A DNA stretch of 64,000 nt from Zoogloeaceae bacterium (GCA_024235595.1 JACKMC010000001.1:1-64000), one strand, 5' to 3'; counted from the first letter of the stretch, positions 28,399 to 37,769 are shown. The notes: generated by a model not told the origin, from the letters alone. Numbers and translations: made by a program.

Positions 28399-28747
28399 GA
28401 CATCCTCCTCCGGGCTCTCGAGTGGGTAGCGTATCTCCCATCGGGTGCGAGTCGTCGAAGCTCCCAGACGGAGCCTGTTCAAGTGCCTGTCCATAGGCAC
28501 AGGCGGTCGACTGCGGCCTCCAGGTTCAACTCATCAAGGACGCAGCACAGCTGCCACATTAGCGGACGGTCGCCGGCAAGCGGAGTTCCGGCTCGGCAAT
28601 GCAAGAGCACACCGGCCGCAATCCGACGCCCTGCTGAAACAATCGACAGCTACACTGCGCACTGCGGCGCCGCTTCGGCGCCAATCGACGTGTAGTCTTG
28701 CAGACCGCGGGCACGCATGGAAGCTGCGAATCCCGCATCCCGGATCG
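28399..28747. other. 349-bp divergent intergenic region
   Basis: Lies between the GTG-started phosphodiesterase and the acetyltransferase gene. It contains only the phosphodiesterase ribosome binding site near 28401-28411; no further gene, clear promoter or repeat was recognised. Confidence 0.5.
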
Positions 28748-29350
28748 ATGCCAACCACCCGTCCACTCAGGTTCCATCCGCCAGCCGTCGCGCCCACCAC
28801 CACCTGGGTCGCCGAGGATGCCTCGATTCTCAGCCTCCGCCCGGTGCAACCGGGCGACACGGCGCGCATCCGTGCCTTCATCGAAAATCTTTCGTACAGC
28901 GCGCGCTACTTTCGTTTCGGCTGCGGCGAACCGCACTTCAGCGACGCCCAGGTTCGCCGGCTGTGCGACCCGGACACCTCGGTGTGCGCCGATTTCGTGG
29001 TCGTCCGGCGCAGTGGCGGGCATGACACGGTCGTTGCCTCGGCGCGCTATTGCGTGCAGGCGGACGGCACGAGTTGCGAATTCGCCATCGCCGTAGCGGA
29101 CGACTGGCAGGGCCATGGCCTCGGCCGGCAGCTCCTGGCCGCGCTGTTCGAGCGCGCGCGCAGCAGCGGACTCACGCTCATCTACGGCCGGATCCTTGCC
29201 ACCAATACGCGAATGCTCGAGTTCTCACGCCGCAACGGCTTCGAGGTGCGCGCCGAGCCCGCCAACCCCGCGATCCGCACGGTGAGCCGATCGCTCGGGC
29301 GCAGCGCCCCCGACCAGCCGCACGCTGCGGCCCCAGCCACGCCCGACTGA
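28748..29350 (+). CDS. GNAT-family N-acetyltransferase
   Basis: A 200-residue protein with one GNAT domain (about 22-170). LRPVQPGDTARIRAFIENLS forms the start of the fold and the acetyl-CoA-binding motif is seen in AVADDWQGHGLGRQLLAALF. FRFGCGEPHFSD resembles the acetyltransferase domains linked to protein acetylases. The acceptor is unknown. The ATG at 28748 was chosen because the domain follows shortly; upstream sequence lacks coding character. It precedes the ECF sigma gene by 82 bp. Confidence 0.8.
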   Translation: MPTTRPLRFHPPAVAPTTTWVAEDASILSLRPVQPGDTARIRAFIENLSYSARYFRFGCGEPHFSDAQVRRLCDPDTSVCADFVVVRRSGGHDTVVASARYCVQADGTSCEFAIAVADDWQGHGLGRQLLAALFERARSSGLTLIYGRILATNTRMLEFSRRNGFEVRAEPANPAIRTVSRSLGRSAPDQPHAAAPATPD

Positions 29351-29432
29351 AACCTTCCCCTCGCCAGCGGCGGCACCGACTGTAACCTTTTGCTCGCAGG
29401 CCCCATCCAATTGGCAACAGAAGGAGGGGTTC

Positions 29433-30167
29433 ATGAGTACATCCATCGAAGCCGTCAGCGACCGCGCAGCTGCAAGCGACGCCGAACTCGCGCGCAGCAT
29501 CGTGGCCAACGAGCCGGGTGCGTTCGAGCGCCTCATGCGCCAGCACAACCGCCGGCTGTTCAGGGTCGCACGCAGCATCCTGCGTGACGACGCCGAGGCC
29601 GAAGACGCCCTCCAGGACGGCTATATCAAGGCCCACCGTGCGATGGCGCAGTTCCGTGGTGACGCCCGCCTGTCGACCTGGCTGACCCGCATCATCGTCA
29701 ACCAGGCCCTCGAACGCCGGCGGCGCGTGCCGGCCGGGGCGCGCTCCGAGGTGCAATCGGAAGGGGGCGAGCCCGCCAGCGCCGGCAGCATCCCCGAAAC
29801 GCCCGAGACCCTGGCAATGCGCGAGGACTTGCGACGGCTCATCGAGCAGGCCATCGACGAATTGCCGGCGCCCTGTCGCAGCGTGTTCATGCTGCGCGCG
29901 GTCGAAGGCCTGAGCGTCGACGAGACCGCTGCCTCGCTGGGCATCTCCGAAGCCAATACCAAGATCCGCATGCTGCGCGCCAGGGCCCGGCTGCGCGAAT
30001 CGCTCGGGCAGCGCCTCGGCCCGCTGCTGGAAAACGTATTCGCCTTCGACGGCCAGCGCTGCGACCGCATCGTGTCGCACGTCTGCGCCGCCCTGGGCCT
30101 CCCCGCACCGTCGCCGGTGGCGACCGATGCATCGTCTCCATCCCCCACCCCAAGGAGCCTCTCATGA
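29433..30167 (+). CDS. ECF-type RNA polymerase sigma factor
   Basis: A 244-residue sigma-70-family protein of ECF layout: region 2 (about 28-95, AFERLMRQHNRRLFRVARSILRD and STWLTRIIVNQALERRR) and region 4 (about 135-190, LPAPCRSVFMLRAVEGLSVDETA with the helix-turn-helix AASLGISEANTKIRMLRAR). A tail of about 50 residues follows. AAGGAGGGG precedes the ATG. It overlaps the next gene by 4 bp (ATGA). No anti-sigma gene is adjacent, so the sigma may be regulated by the exported proteins downstream, by transcription, or by its own C-terminal tail. Confidence 0.93.
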   Translation: MSTSIEAVSDRAAASDAELARSIVANEPGAFERLMRQHNRRLFRVARSILRDDAEAEDALQDGYIKAHRAMAQFRGDARLSTWLTRIIVNQALERRRRVPAGARSEVQSEGGEPASAGSIPETPETLAMREDLRRLIEQAIDELPAPCRSVFMLRAVEGLSVDETAASLGISEANTKIRMLRARARLRESLGQRLGPLLENVFAFDGQRCDRIVSHVCAALGLPAPSPVATDASSPSPTPRSLS

Positions 30168-30751
30168 TCAACCAGGTCAATCCCTTCGCGGCGCTCGAAA
30201 CACTGAGCCGTCGGCGCTTCCTGGCCGGATCCGGCGCCACGCTGTCGGCCGCAGCGATCGCCTTGCTCGCCCGGCGCCCTGCACTCGCTGCCGGCACGCC
30301 CGGCAGCGCCGACGACCCCCAGGCCGATACCCGTATCCTCAACACGGCGCTCGGCGCCGAGCTCGAGGCCATCGCCGCCTATGCGGTGGGCGCCGGCAGC
30401 GGGCTGCTGCAAAAGCCGGTGCTGGACCTGGCGCTGCAGTTCCAGGGGCATCACAAGGCCCATGCCGAGGTGCTCGCACAGACCGTGCGCAAGCTCGGCG
30501 GCACACCCGTCGAGGCCCGCGCGCACTACCCGTTCCCGACCGAAACGCTGAAGAACCAGAATGACGTGCTGGCTTTCGCCGCCGGGTTGGAGCGCGGCGC
30601 GGTAAGCGCCTACCTCGGCGCGGTGCCCCTCTTCCACGAGCGCGAACTTGCAGGCGCGGCGGCCAGCATCCTCGGCGACGAGGCGATGCACTGGGCCGTG
30701 CTGCGCCAGGCACTCGGCCAGGATCCGGTTCCCGCCGCCTTCATGTCATGA
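30164..30751 (+). CDS. Tat-exported ferritin-like domain protein
   Basis: A 195-residue protein with a twin-arginine signal (SRRRFLAGSGATLSAAAIALLARRPALAAG, about residues 15-44) and a four-helix ferritin-like domain (about 55-190). Candidate metal ligands lie in GAELEAIAAY, GHHKAHAEVL, GLERGAVSAY and GDEAMHWAVL. Such proteins bind a di-metal centre and are folded before export. It overlaps the sigma gene upstream and the cytochrome gene downstream by 4 bp each, so the three proteins likely work as one unit, perhaps in periplasmic redox stress. That role is inferred. Confidence 0.85.
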   Translation: MINQVNPFAALETLSRRRFLAGSGATLSAAAIALLARRPALAAGTPGSADDPQADTRILNTALGAELEAIAAYAVGAGSGLLQKPVLDLALQFQGHHKAHAEVLAQTVRKLGGTPVEARAHYPFPTETLKNQNDVLAFAAGLERGAVSAYLGAVPLFHERELAGAAASILGDEAMHWAVLRQALGQDPVPAAFMS

Positions 30752-31143
30752 AAAGCGCCGCCCTCGCGCTGTTGCTGGCCGCCGTGGCGGCACTGCCATC
30801 GGGCAGCGCCGCGGCCCCGACGGGCGACCCGACGCACGGCGAGGAGATCTACGCCCGCTGCGTGGCCTGCCACTCACTCGCCTACGACCGCACCGGGCCG
30901 CGTCACTGCGGCCTTTTCGGAAGACGTGCCGGCTCGGTGCCGGGCTTCGGCTACTCGCCAGCCATGGCCCGCGCCGCCATCGTCTGGAACGAAAAGACGC
31001 TGGAGCGCTTCCTGGCCAGTCCGGCCACCGTGGTGCCCGGCACCACCATGGGCTACGCTGGCATTGCCGATCCGCAGGAACGCGCCGACCTGATTGCCTG
31101 GCTGCGGCTGGCGAGCCGCTCGGCCGAGCGGTGCACACCTTGA
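30748..31143 (+). CDS. Small c-type cytochrome
   Basis: A 131-residue class I cytochrome c. The signal peptide spans about residues 1-22, the haem motif is CVACH, a TGPRHCGLFGRRAG segment follows as in mitochondrial-type cytochromes, and the axial methionine lies in PGTTMGYAGI. It would carry electrons in the periplasm. The start overlaps the stop of the ferritin-like gene (ATGA), implying coupled translation and a possible electron transfer partner relationship. Confidence 0.9.
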   Translation: MKSAALALLLAAVAALPSGSAAAPTGDPTHGEEIYARCVACHSLAYDRTGPRHCGLFGRRAGSVPGFGYSPAMARAAIVWNEKTLERFLASPATVVPGTTMGYAGIADPQERADLIAWLRLASRSAERCTP

Positions 31144-31201
31144 CCGGCTTCCGCCACGCCGGATATCCATCGCGGCGAGCTTCGCCTTGCAGGAGCAGGA
31201 C

Positions 31202-31966
31202 ATGAAACTCCAGATCGTCTCGGATCTTCACCTCGGCCTCGCCCCCTGCGAGCTGCCCGACACCGGCGCGGACCTCATCATCCTCGCCGGCGACATCCAC
31301 CGCCCGGCACAGGCGCTGCAGTGGGCCAGGGCGCTGGGGCGGCCGGCGATCTATGTCGCCGGCAATCACGAATACTATGGCTCCAGCATTGCCGCGACCG
31401 ACCGCCTGCTGCGCGAATCGAGCCGCGACAGCCTGGTCACCGTGCTCGACTGTGGCGAGAAGCGCATCGGCACGGTCCGCATCCTGGGCGCCACGCTGTG
31501 GAGCGACTTTCGCATCGTCGGCGACGGCCCGGCGCGCGAGCAGGCGATGGAGCAGGCAACAGCCTTCAGCCGCGACTTCAGCCGCATTACGGTGGATGAA
31601 AAGGGCCAGGAAGTGTTCACCCCGCGCCACTGCGCGACGCTTTTCGAGCAGCACGCGCGCTGGCTCGAAAGCCGGCTGGCCGAACCCTTCGACGGTGAAA
31701 CCGTGGTGGTAACGCATTTTGCGCCCTCGGCCGGCAGCATCGCCCCGCGTTTCGCCGGTTCGCCGCTCAATGCCTGCTTCGTCTCCGATCTCGAGTCGCT
31801 GGTCGAACGCAGCGGCGCGGCGCTGTGGATACACGGTCACACCCACGACAGCTTCGACTACCCCCTCGGCAAAACGCGCGTGCTGGCCAATCCCCGCGGC
31901 TATGTGCGCGAAGGCGTTGCGGAGAACGCGGCCTTCGATCCGGGGCTGACCTTGCGGGTGGGCTGA
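31202..31966 (+). CDS. Calcineurin-like metallophosphoesterase
   Basis: A 254-residue metallophosphoesterase with the complete metal-binding series: SDLHLG (N-terminus), LAGDIH, AGNHEYY, a later THFAPS and GHTHDSFDY. It has no signal peptide and is probably cytosolic. The nucleotide or phosphoester substrate is unknown. The ATG at 31202 opens the domain directly. It follows the cytochrome gene by 58 bp and could be the last gene of that operon. Confidence 0.87.
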   Translation: MKLQIVSDLHLGLAPCELPDTGADLIILAGDIHRPAQALQWARALGRPAIYVAGNHEYYGSSIAATDRLLRESSRDSLVTVLDCGEKRIGTVRILGATLWSDFRIVGDGPAREQAMEQATAFSRDFSRITVDEKGQEVFTPRHCATLFEQHARWLESRLAEPFDGETVVVTHFAPSAGSIAPRFAGSPLNACFVSDLESLVERSGAALWIHGHTHDSFDYPLGKTRVLANPRGYVREGVAENAAFDPGLTLRVG

Positions 31967-32165
31967 GGATCGACCCGTAGCGCCGCGCGAGCCGGATCTG
32001 TCGATCACCGCGTTCGCGGGCGGAACCTCGGGTTGATGCGCACGATCAGAGCAGGGTGCAGGGCGACGAGCCCTGCCGTGCGGTCCATACGTGGGCATTC
32101 TCTTCAACGCAGGACGCGCCGGATGACAGTGCCATCGGCTTGCGTACACCCAGGAAGGGCACATC

Positions 32166-33131
32166 ATGCAATGGAAGACCTTGCTTCTCGGATTCACCCT
32201 GGCAATGACCACCGCCGCCACCGCCGCCGAGGTGACGACTCAGCGCTTCGCGGTGCCGCAAGGCGCCCGGCCCCACGATGTGGCGCCCGCGCCGGAGCCG
32301 GACGGGCCGGTCTGGTACACCGCGCAGGGACAGGGAGCGCTCGGTGTGCTGTACCCGCAGAGCGGCAAGACCAGGCAGATTCCACTGGGCAGCGGCTCGG
32401 CCCCGCACGGGGTGATCGTCGGCCCGGACGGCGCGCCGTGGGTCACCGATGGCGGCCTCAACGCGATCGTGCGGGTGGACCCCGAATCTTTCGAGGTCAC
32501 CCGCTATCCACTGCCGCAAGGAAGCGGCTACACCAACCTCAATACGGCGGCCTTCGACGCCAAGGGCATCCTCTGGTTCACCGGCCAGTCCGGCATCTAC
32601 GGCCGGCTGGACCCCGCCACTGGCGCACTGCGCGTATTCGACGCGCCGCGCGGCCGCGGCCCCTACGGCATCGCCAGCACGCCCGCGGGCGACATCTACT
32701 ATGCCTCGCTCGCCGGCAGCCACATCGCCCGCATCGACACCGCGACCGGCGAGGCGCAAACCATCGAGCCGCCCACGCCAGGGCAGGGCGCACGCCGCGT
32801 GTGGTCGGACTCGGACGGGCGGATCTGGGTCAGCGAGTGGCTGTCTGGGCAGCTCTCGCGCTACGACCCGAAAACGCGTAGCTGGCAGGCCTGGAAGCTG
32901 CCCGGCGAAGCGCCCCGCACCTACGCGGTGTATGTGGATGAAGAGGACAAGGTCTGGGTCAGCGACTTCGGCGCCAATGCCATGCTCCGCTTCGATCCCG
33001 CCAGCGAGCGCTTCGAGTCGTTTCCCTCGCCGGAGCGCAACGCCGCGGTGCGCCAGATCCTCGGACGGGCCGGCGAGGTCTGGGTGCCCGAGTCCGGTAC
33101 CGACCATCTGATGGTCTATCGGTGGAAATAG
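32166..33131 (+). CDS. Secreted virginiamycin B lyase-like beta-propeller
   Basis: A 321-residue protein with a signal peptide (about 1-21, ending ATA before AEVTT) and repeated blades of the streptogramin lyase type, for example PHGVIVGPDGAPWVTDGGLN, ILWFTGQSGIYGRLDP, IWVSEWLSGQLSRYDP and VWVSDFGANAMLRFDP. The family fold is a seven-bladed propeller. Many chromosomal relatives are not antibiotic lyases, so the enzymatic role is uncertain. It is flanked by gaps of about 200 bp and seems monocistronic. Confidence 0.8.
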   Translation: MQWKTLLLGFTLAMTTAATAAEVTTQRFAVPQGARPHDVAPAPEPDGPVWYTAQGQGALGVLYPQSGKTRQIPLGSGSAPHGVIVGPDGAPWVTDGGLNAIVRVDPESFEVTRYPLPQGSGYTNLNTAAFDAKGILWFTGQSGIYGRLDPATGALRVFDAPRGRGPYGIASTPAGDIYYASLAGSHIARIDTATGEAQTIEPPTPGQGARRVWSDSDGRIWVSEWLSGQLSRYDPKTRSWQAWKLPGEAPRTYAVYVDEEDKVWVSDFGANAMLRFDPASERFESFPSPERNAAVRQILGRAGEVWVPESGTDHLMVYRWK

Positions 33132-33271
33132 CGCCTCGCGCGCTCGGTGCTGCGAAGCAAACGCCGGGCTGAGGATGGGCGAGGGCACTGTTCCGGTGCC
33201 GCAGGCCCGCTTTTCTGAGCGCGGGGCCAGGGTCCATCCGCGCAAGCGATCGCGTCGCTGCCGCAGACAGC

Positions 33272-33303
33272 GTCCAGTTCCCGTCTAATTCCAGTCTAAG
33301 TCT
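33272..33303 (+). promoter_or_regulatory. Three 11-bp-spaced direct repeats before the envelope cluster
   Basis: GTCCAGT (33272), GTCTAAT (33283) and GTCTAAG (33294) are spaced exactly 11 bp, about 60 bp before the asparagine-synthase-like start. OmpR/PhoB-family regulators bind direct repeats of this period, and such a regulator is encoded at 40550. The terminal CTAAGTCT also occurs at 37808 and, with one change, at 38878. Confidence 0.45.
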
Positions 33304-33359
33304 CCGCGCTCAGGCTCCTCACATCGCACCGCGAGGTGCATTGCGTGGAGCGTGCCGCG

Positions 33360-35177
33360 ATGGAGATCTGCAACGGCGACCGGGCCGGGAGCGACCCGCA
33401 TTTCGAATCCGTCGGCCTGGGGTGCCGCGGATTTGCCGGCCTGTTTCGGCTCGATCGTGACGAAGGTGGCCGGGCGCGACTTCCCACGGCCCTGACCTGT
33501 CTGGAGCGCGCTTGGGGATCCGATCGCCCGCCGCACTCGACGCCTGCGCTGGCCCTGTGGACCGGCCCATCGTCGATCCGTATCCAGTCTGCGAATCAGC
33601 AGCGCGTACTCGTCGTCACCGGCGGCGGTCGGCATGGCGCTGCACGCAAGAGGGCATCGCAGGCGCTTGCGCCACAGGGTGATCCGGCCGTGCTCCTCGA
33701 CCTCGGCGGCGGCCTCGGGTGTGCCTTTGCCATGCACGACAAGAGCGCCGGCACGCTGCTGCTCGGCCGCGATGCCATGGGCGTGATGCCGCTATACGTC
33801 TCGATCCGCGCCGACCGCATTGCCTTCGCAACCGAGATCGGCTCGTTCGCCGCCCTGCTTGACGAGCGGCCCCAAATCGACGGGCGCGTACTCGCGATGT
33901 ATCTCGATCATGGCTTCAATGGCGGCAATCGCACGGCGCTGGCGCGCGTCGAGCGGGTCATGCCGGGCGAGTTGCTGCGCATTGGCCGCGATCTGCGCAT
34001 AACGCGCACGTACAGGCGAGCCAGGCTCGGTGCCACAGGCGGCGAGGGGCCGGATCTTTCCGGTGCATGCCAGCGATTCGATGCGCTGTTCGAGCCGACC
34101 GTCGCGTCGTCGATCGATCCGCAGCGCCCAAGCAGCCTGCTGCTTTCCGGTGGCCTCGATTCGGCCTTGATCTGCAGCGCCTTGAGCAAGGCCTCGGACT
34201 CGCCTCTGCAGACCATCGCGGTGGCCTACGACTTTACCCAGGTCCGCGACGAACTGGCCGACGCGAAGCGCATTTCAGCGCTGTTCGGCACCCGGCACAG
34301 CGAGCTCAGGCTGAGCCGGGAGGCCTTGTGGCAGCGCATTGCCTGGATGGTGTGGCGCACCGACGAGCTGATGGACGACCCCGCCGCGCTGCCCACCTCG
34401 TTGGTGTCGGACCGGCTTCCACGAGACCGCGCAATCTTTACCGGCGAGGGCGCCGACGATGTCTTTGCCGGCGACGGCTGCTACCGGCGCAAGGCCTTCC
34501 AGCGGTACTTTTCCAGCCTCATCGCACCGGGCTCTGGAGGTTGGCGCAGCCACGGCCTGTGGAGCGCGCACGAAGCTGCGGCGCTGTTTGGCGAGGATCT
34601 GCGCGAAACCCGCCGGGCGCGCCGCGAGGACATCGTCACCGGCTGGGCCTCGACACCGCGCGAGTGGAGCTGGTTGAAGCGCGCCCAGGGCATGGAGCTT
34701 GCTTCGGTTTTCCCGAACACGCTTGCGCTCAAGGTCGGCCGGAGCCTGGATGACGCGCAAGCCTCGGTGCGCATGCCCTTTCTCGATCCGGCGATCGTGC
34801 ATTTCGGGCTTTCGCTGGATGACCGGCTCAAGGTGCGCGGTCGCGTGGGCAAGTATTTCCTGCGCGAATGGGCGAGCAGCCGTTTGCCGCGCGATCATGT
34901 CATGAAGCGCAAGCGCGGCTTCCACGCACCTGTTGGCCACCTGCTGCAGGGTGACTACCTTGCGCAGCTCGAACCGGTGCTGATGGCCAGCACCCTCGTC
35001 TCACGCTGGTTCAGGCCGGCAGGCGTTGCGCGGCTGTTCGCCGAACAGCGCGCCACGGGTCGGCGTTCTCAAGCGCTCTGGCGCCTGCTCCACCTGGCGA
35101 TCTGGCTCAGCCTGTTCGTGCTGCGTCCCGGGGTGACGCCGACGCGCCGCGAAGACCCGCTTGCGTGGATCCTGTGA
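33360..35177 (+). CDS. Asparagine synthase-like protein with atypical glutaminase half
   Basis: About 605 residues. The C-terminal synthetase domain is clear: PP-loop LLLSGGLDSALI, EGADDVFAGD, and late VRMPFLDPAIV and KRKRGFHAPV. The N-terminal half resembles a class II amidotransferase domain (LLLGRDAMGVMPLYV, FATEIGSFAALL), but the protein does not begin Met-Cys; the cysteine of GCRGFAGLFRL lies about 20 residues in, so glutamine hydrolysis is doubtful. A GTG start 24 bp upstream is an alternative. It overlaps the next glycosyltransferase gene by 13 bp, so it probably amidates or ligates an envelope component rather than making asparagine. Confidence 0.85.
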   Translation: MEICNGDRAGSDPHFESVGLGCRGFAGLFRLDRDEGGRARLPTALTCLERAWGSDRPPHSTPALALWTGPSSIRIQSANQQRVLVVTGGGRHGAARKRASQALAPQGDPAVLLDLGGGLGCAFAMHDKSAGTLLLGRDAMGVMPLYVSIRADRIAFATEIGSFAALLDERPQIDGRVLAMYLDHGFNGGNRTALARVERVMPGELLRIGRDLRITRTYRRARLGATGGEGPDLSGACQRFDALFEPTVASSIDPQRPSSLLLSGGLDSALICSALSKASDSPLQTIAVAYDFTQVRDELADAKRISALFGTRHSELRLSREALWQRIAWMVWRTDELMDDPAALPTSLVSDRLPRDRAIFTGEGADDVFAGDGCYRRKAFQRYFSSLIAPGSGGWRSHGLWSAHEAAALFGEDLRETRRARREDIVTGWASTPREWSWLKRAQGMELASVFPNTLALKVGRSLDDAQASVRMPFLDPAIVHFGLSLDDRLKVRGRVGKYFLREWASSRLPRDHVMKRKRGFHAPVGHLLQGDYLAQLEPVLMASTLVSRWFRPAGVARLFAEQRATGRRSQALWRLLHLAIWLSLFVLRPGVTPTRREDPLAWIL

Positions 35178-36631
35178 GGGCCGCAGCGCAGGCTTGCCCC
35201 GACGCCCGCGTCGGCAGCCCGTCGGCGGGCAAGGGTTTGCTCGACGCGGCAGGCAACCCGCTGGTGCTGGCAGCGATCATCCTGCTGTTCTCGGTACTGC
35301 AGGCCATCTACGGCGCCCATCTGCCGCTGTTCGGTGACGAAGCCTACTACTGGGCCTGGAGCCGACACCCTGCGCTGTCCTACTTCGATCACCCGCCGAT
35401 GATCGCCTGGTTGCTGGGGCTCGCCACCATGACGGCCACCAGCGAGGCGGCGGTGCGCATGGTGCCGCTGCTGTGCACCGCACTGGGCGCCTGGTGCATC
35501 CAGGCCCTGGCGCGCGACATCTACGGCAAGCGCGCAGCGGCACTGGCAGTACTCATCTTCCTCATCATGCCGGCCACCCAGTTCAACGTACTGGTGGCCA
35601 CGCCGGACGCCCCGCTGATGCTGTTCTGGTCACTGGCCCTGTATGCCGGCCAGCGGGCTGTTTTCTCCGGCGGCCGTGGCTGGCACCTGCTGACCGGCCT
35701 GTCCATCGGTCTGGCGCTGCTGTCGAAGTACACCGCGATCCTGTTTCCCGGCGCTCTGCTGCTCTTTCTGCTGCTGCGACGACGCGACGTACTCAAGCGT
35801 CGGGACAGCTGGCTGGCGATGCTGGCCGGTGCGCTGATCTTTTCACCAGTGTTGCTGTGGAACTTCGAGCACCACTGGATCAGCTTCGCCTTCCAGTACG
35901 AACACGGCACCAGTCGCGACACGCTGGTGCGCTGGGGGCCATGGTTCGAATTCCTGGCCGGGATCGCGATGATCGTTTCGCCAATCGTGTTCGTGCTTGC
36001 ACTCGCCGCCGCCTTCGCCCGCCACACCCGGCGCGACGGCCAAGCCCTCTATCTGGCGGCGTTCTTCATCCTGCCGCTGGCCTTCTTTGCCTGGAAGGGC
36101 CTGTTCCACAAGATGGAACTCAACTGGGCGGCCGTGGCGTTTCCAGCCGCCACGGTGCTGACGGCCGGATTCATCGACAAACACCGCCTGGGCAAAACCT
36201 TCATGGCCGCGATGGCCAGTGCACTGCTGCTGACGCTGGCGATCAGGTTTCCGGTGGCGATGGGCCTGCCCGCGAAGTGGAATCCGCTCAACCGTTTCTA
36301 CGCCAACCGCGAAGCCGTCCAGGCGCTGCTCGAGCTTCGCCGCCCCGGCGAGCCGCTGCTGGCCGATCACTACACCACCGCCTCGCTGCTCGGCTTCTAC
36401 GCAGCGGACCACCCGACGGTGCGCATTGCCACGCCGAGCCGTTTCAGCCAGTACGACCTGTGGGCCGCAGGGCAGCTGCAATCGACGCCGCGTGGCCTCT
36501 ACCTCGCGGGCGCGGACATGGGCGCTGCGCTGGCGCAGGCATGCGGCAGCGCAGCCTTGCTGAGGATCTTCAAGGCCAGCGCGCCGGGCTTCGTCCCCCA
36601 GACCTTCCATTTCTATCGTTGCGGGGCCTAG
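35165..36631 (+). CDS. GT39/ArnT-type membrane glycosyltransferase
   Basis: A 488-residue integral membrane protein of the PMT_2 family with about 11 hydrophobic segments. The catalytic first periplasmic loop is visible as FGDEAYYWAWSRHPALSYFD followed by HPPM, matching ArnT-like enzymes that move a sugar from a polyprenyl phosphate donor to a lipid or protein outside the membrane. The GTG start at 35165 overlaps the previous gene by 13 bp. The polyprenyl-phosphate glycosyltransferase directly downstream probably makes its donor. Confidence 0.87.
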   Translation: MDPVRAAAQACPDARVGSPSAGKGLLDAAGNPLVLAAIILLFSVLQAIYGAHLPLFGDEAYYWAWSRHPALSYFDHPPMIAWLLGLATMTATSEAAVRMVPLLCTALGAWCIQALARDIYGKRAAALAVLIFLIMPATQFNVLVATPDAPLMLFWSLALYAGQRAVFSGGRGWHLLTGLSIGLALLSKYTAILFPGALLLFLLLRRRDVLKRRDSWLAMLAGALIFSPVLLWNFEHHWISFAFQYEHGTSRDTLVRWGPWFEFLAGIAMIVSPIVFVLALAAAFARHTRRDGQALYLAAFFILPLAFFAWKGLFHKMELNWAAVAFPAATVLTAGFIDKHRLGKTFMAAMASALLLTLAIRFPVAMGLPAKWNPLNRFYANREAVQALLELRRPGEPLLADHYTTASLLGFYAADHPTVRIATPSRFSQYDLWAAGQLQSTPRGLYLAGADMGAALAQACGSAALLRIFKASAPGFVPQTFHFYRCGA

Positions 36632-36635
36632 TGGC

Positions 36636-37769
36636 ATGAGAGTCGTCGTCATCATTCCGACCTATAACGAGCGCGAAAACATCGTCGCGCTGATCGAGGC
36701 GATACAGATCCAGTTCCGTCACCTCGCTTCGCACATGCCTGCGGCGAGGCCCGGGATCCTCGTGGTCGATGATCACTCTCCCGACGGCACTGCCGAGCGG
36801 GTTCGCAGCCTGCAGCGAGGCTCGTCCGGCATTCATCTGATCGAAGGCGAGAAGGCAGGCCTCGGCGCCGCCTACATCCGCGGCATGACGCATGCAGTGG
36901 AGGTGCTCGCCGCGGACGTGGTCTTCGAGATGGATGCCGACTTTTCACACCGCCCCGAGGACATTCCACGCCTGCTCGAAACCATTGTCGGTGGTGCCGA
37001 TTTCGTCATCGGCAGCCGCTATGTCGCGGGTGGCAGCATTCCGGCGGACTGGAGCTGGCGTCGGCGGCTCATTTCGCGCGGCGGCAATGTGCTTGCCCGC
37101 CGTGTTGCGGGCCTTGGCGGTGTACGCGATTGCACTGCCGGCTTCCGCGCAATTCGCACGGATGTGCTGAAGCGGATCGATCTGGCAGGCCTGGGGGTAA
37201 AGGGCTATGTCTTCCAGATTGCACTGCTCCACGCCGCACTGCGCGCGGGAGCGCAGATCGAAGAGGTGCCGGTGCAGTTCGTCGAGCGTGCGCACGGCGC
37301 CTCCAAGCTGGGCCTCTCCGACATCGTCGAGTTCATCCGTCATGCCGTTTTGCTGCGCCTGCATGACTCCCAGACTTTCATCAGGTTCGCCCTGGTCGGG
37401 GCGCTGGGGGTAGCGGTCAATCTGGGCGTCTTCACGATGCTGCTCGGGCTGGACTGGAACCGCTATCTTGCCTCGCCCTTCGCAGTTGAACTCGCGATTG
37501 CCTCGAATTTCATGCTCAACAATTTCTGGACCTTCCGCCGGCGCGAAAAGAAGGATCCGTTTCACCTAAGGGGGCTCAAATTCAACCTCGTCTCGATCAT
37601 GACGCTGTGTGTCAGCACACTGGCGTTCGTCCTCACCGCGCGCATCTTTCGGCCGCTATCGCCGCAGATCTGCCAACTCGCCGGGGTGCTGCCCGCGTCG
37701 CTGCTCAACTACATCCTCAACTCACGCTGGACCTTCGGCGAAGCACAGGCCCGGGCTGGTTCGGCATAG
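36636..37769 (+). CDS. Polyprenyl-phosphate glycosyltransferase fused to GtrA domain
   Basis: A 377-residue protein. Residues 1-235 form a GT2 dolichol-phosphate mannosyltransferase-like domain: PTYNERENIVALIEA, VVDDHSPDGTAE and the metal site EMDADFSHRPED. Residues about 250-370 form a GtrA domain with four membrane segments (FIRFALVGALGVAVNLGVFT). Such proteins load a sugar on undecaprenyl phosphate and help flip it. It starts 4 bp after the GT39 gene, forming a donor-synthesis and transfer pair. Confidence 0.9.
   Translation: MRVVVIIPTYNERENIVALIEAIQIQFRHLASHMPAARPGILVVDDHSPDGTAERVRSLQRGSSGIHLIEGEKAGLGAAYIRGMTHAVEVLAADVVFEMDADFSHRPEDIPRLLETIVGGADFVIGSRYVAGGSIPADWSWRRRLISRGGNVLARRVAGLGGVRDCTAGFRAIRTDVLKRIDLAGLGVKGYVFQIALLHAALRAGAQIEEVPVQFVERAHGASKLGLSDIVEFIRHAVLLRLHDSQTFIRFALVGALGVAVNLGVFTMLLGLDWNRYLASPFAVELAIASNFMLNNFWTFRRREKKDPFHLRGLKFNLVSIMTLCVSTLAFVLTARIFRPLSPQICQLAGVLPASLLNYILNSRWTFGEAQARAGSA

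Noticed and set aside
32166..33131. A true streptogramin-resistance lyase
   Set aside because: The propeller family is broad, the protein is exported and there is no resistance context; only the fold-level name is kept.
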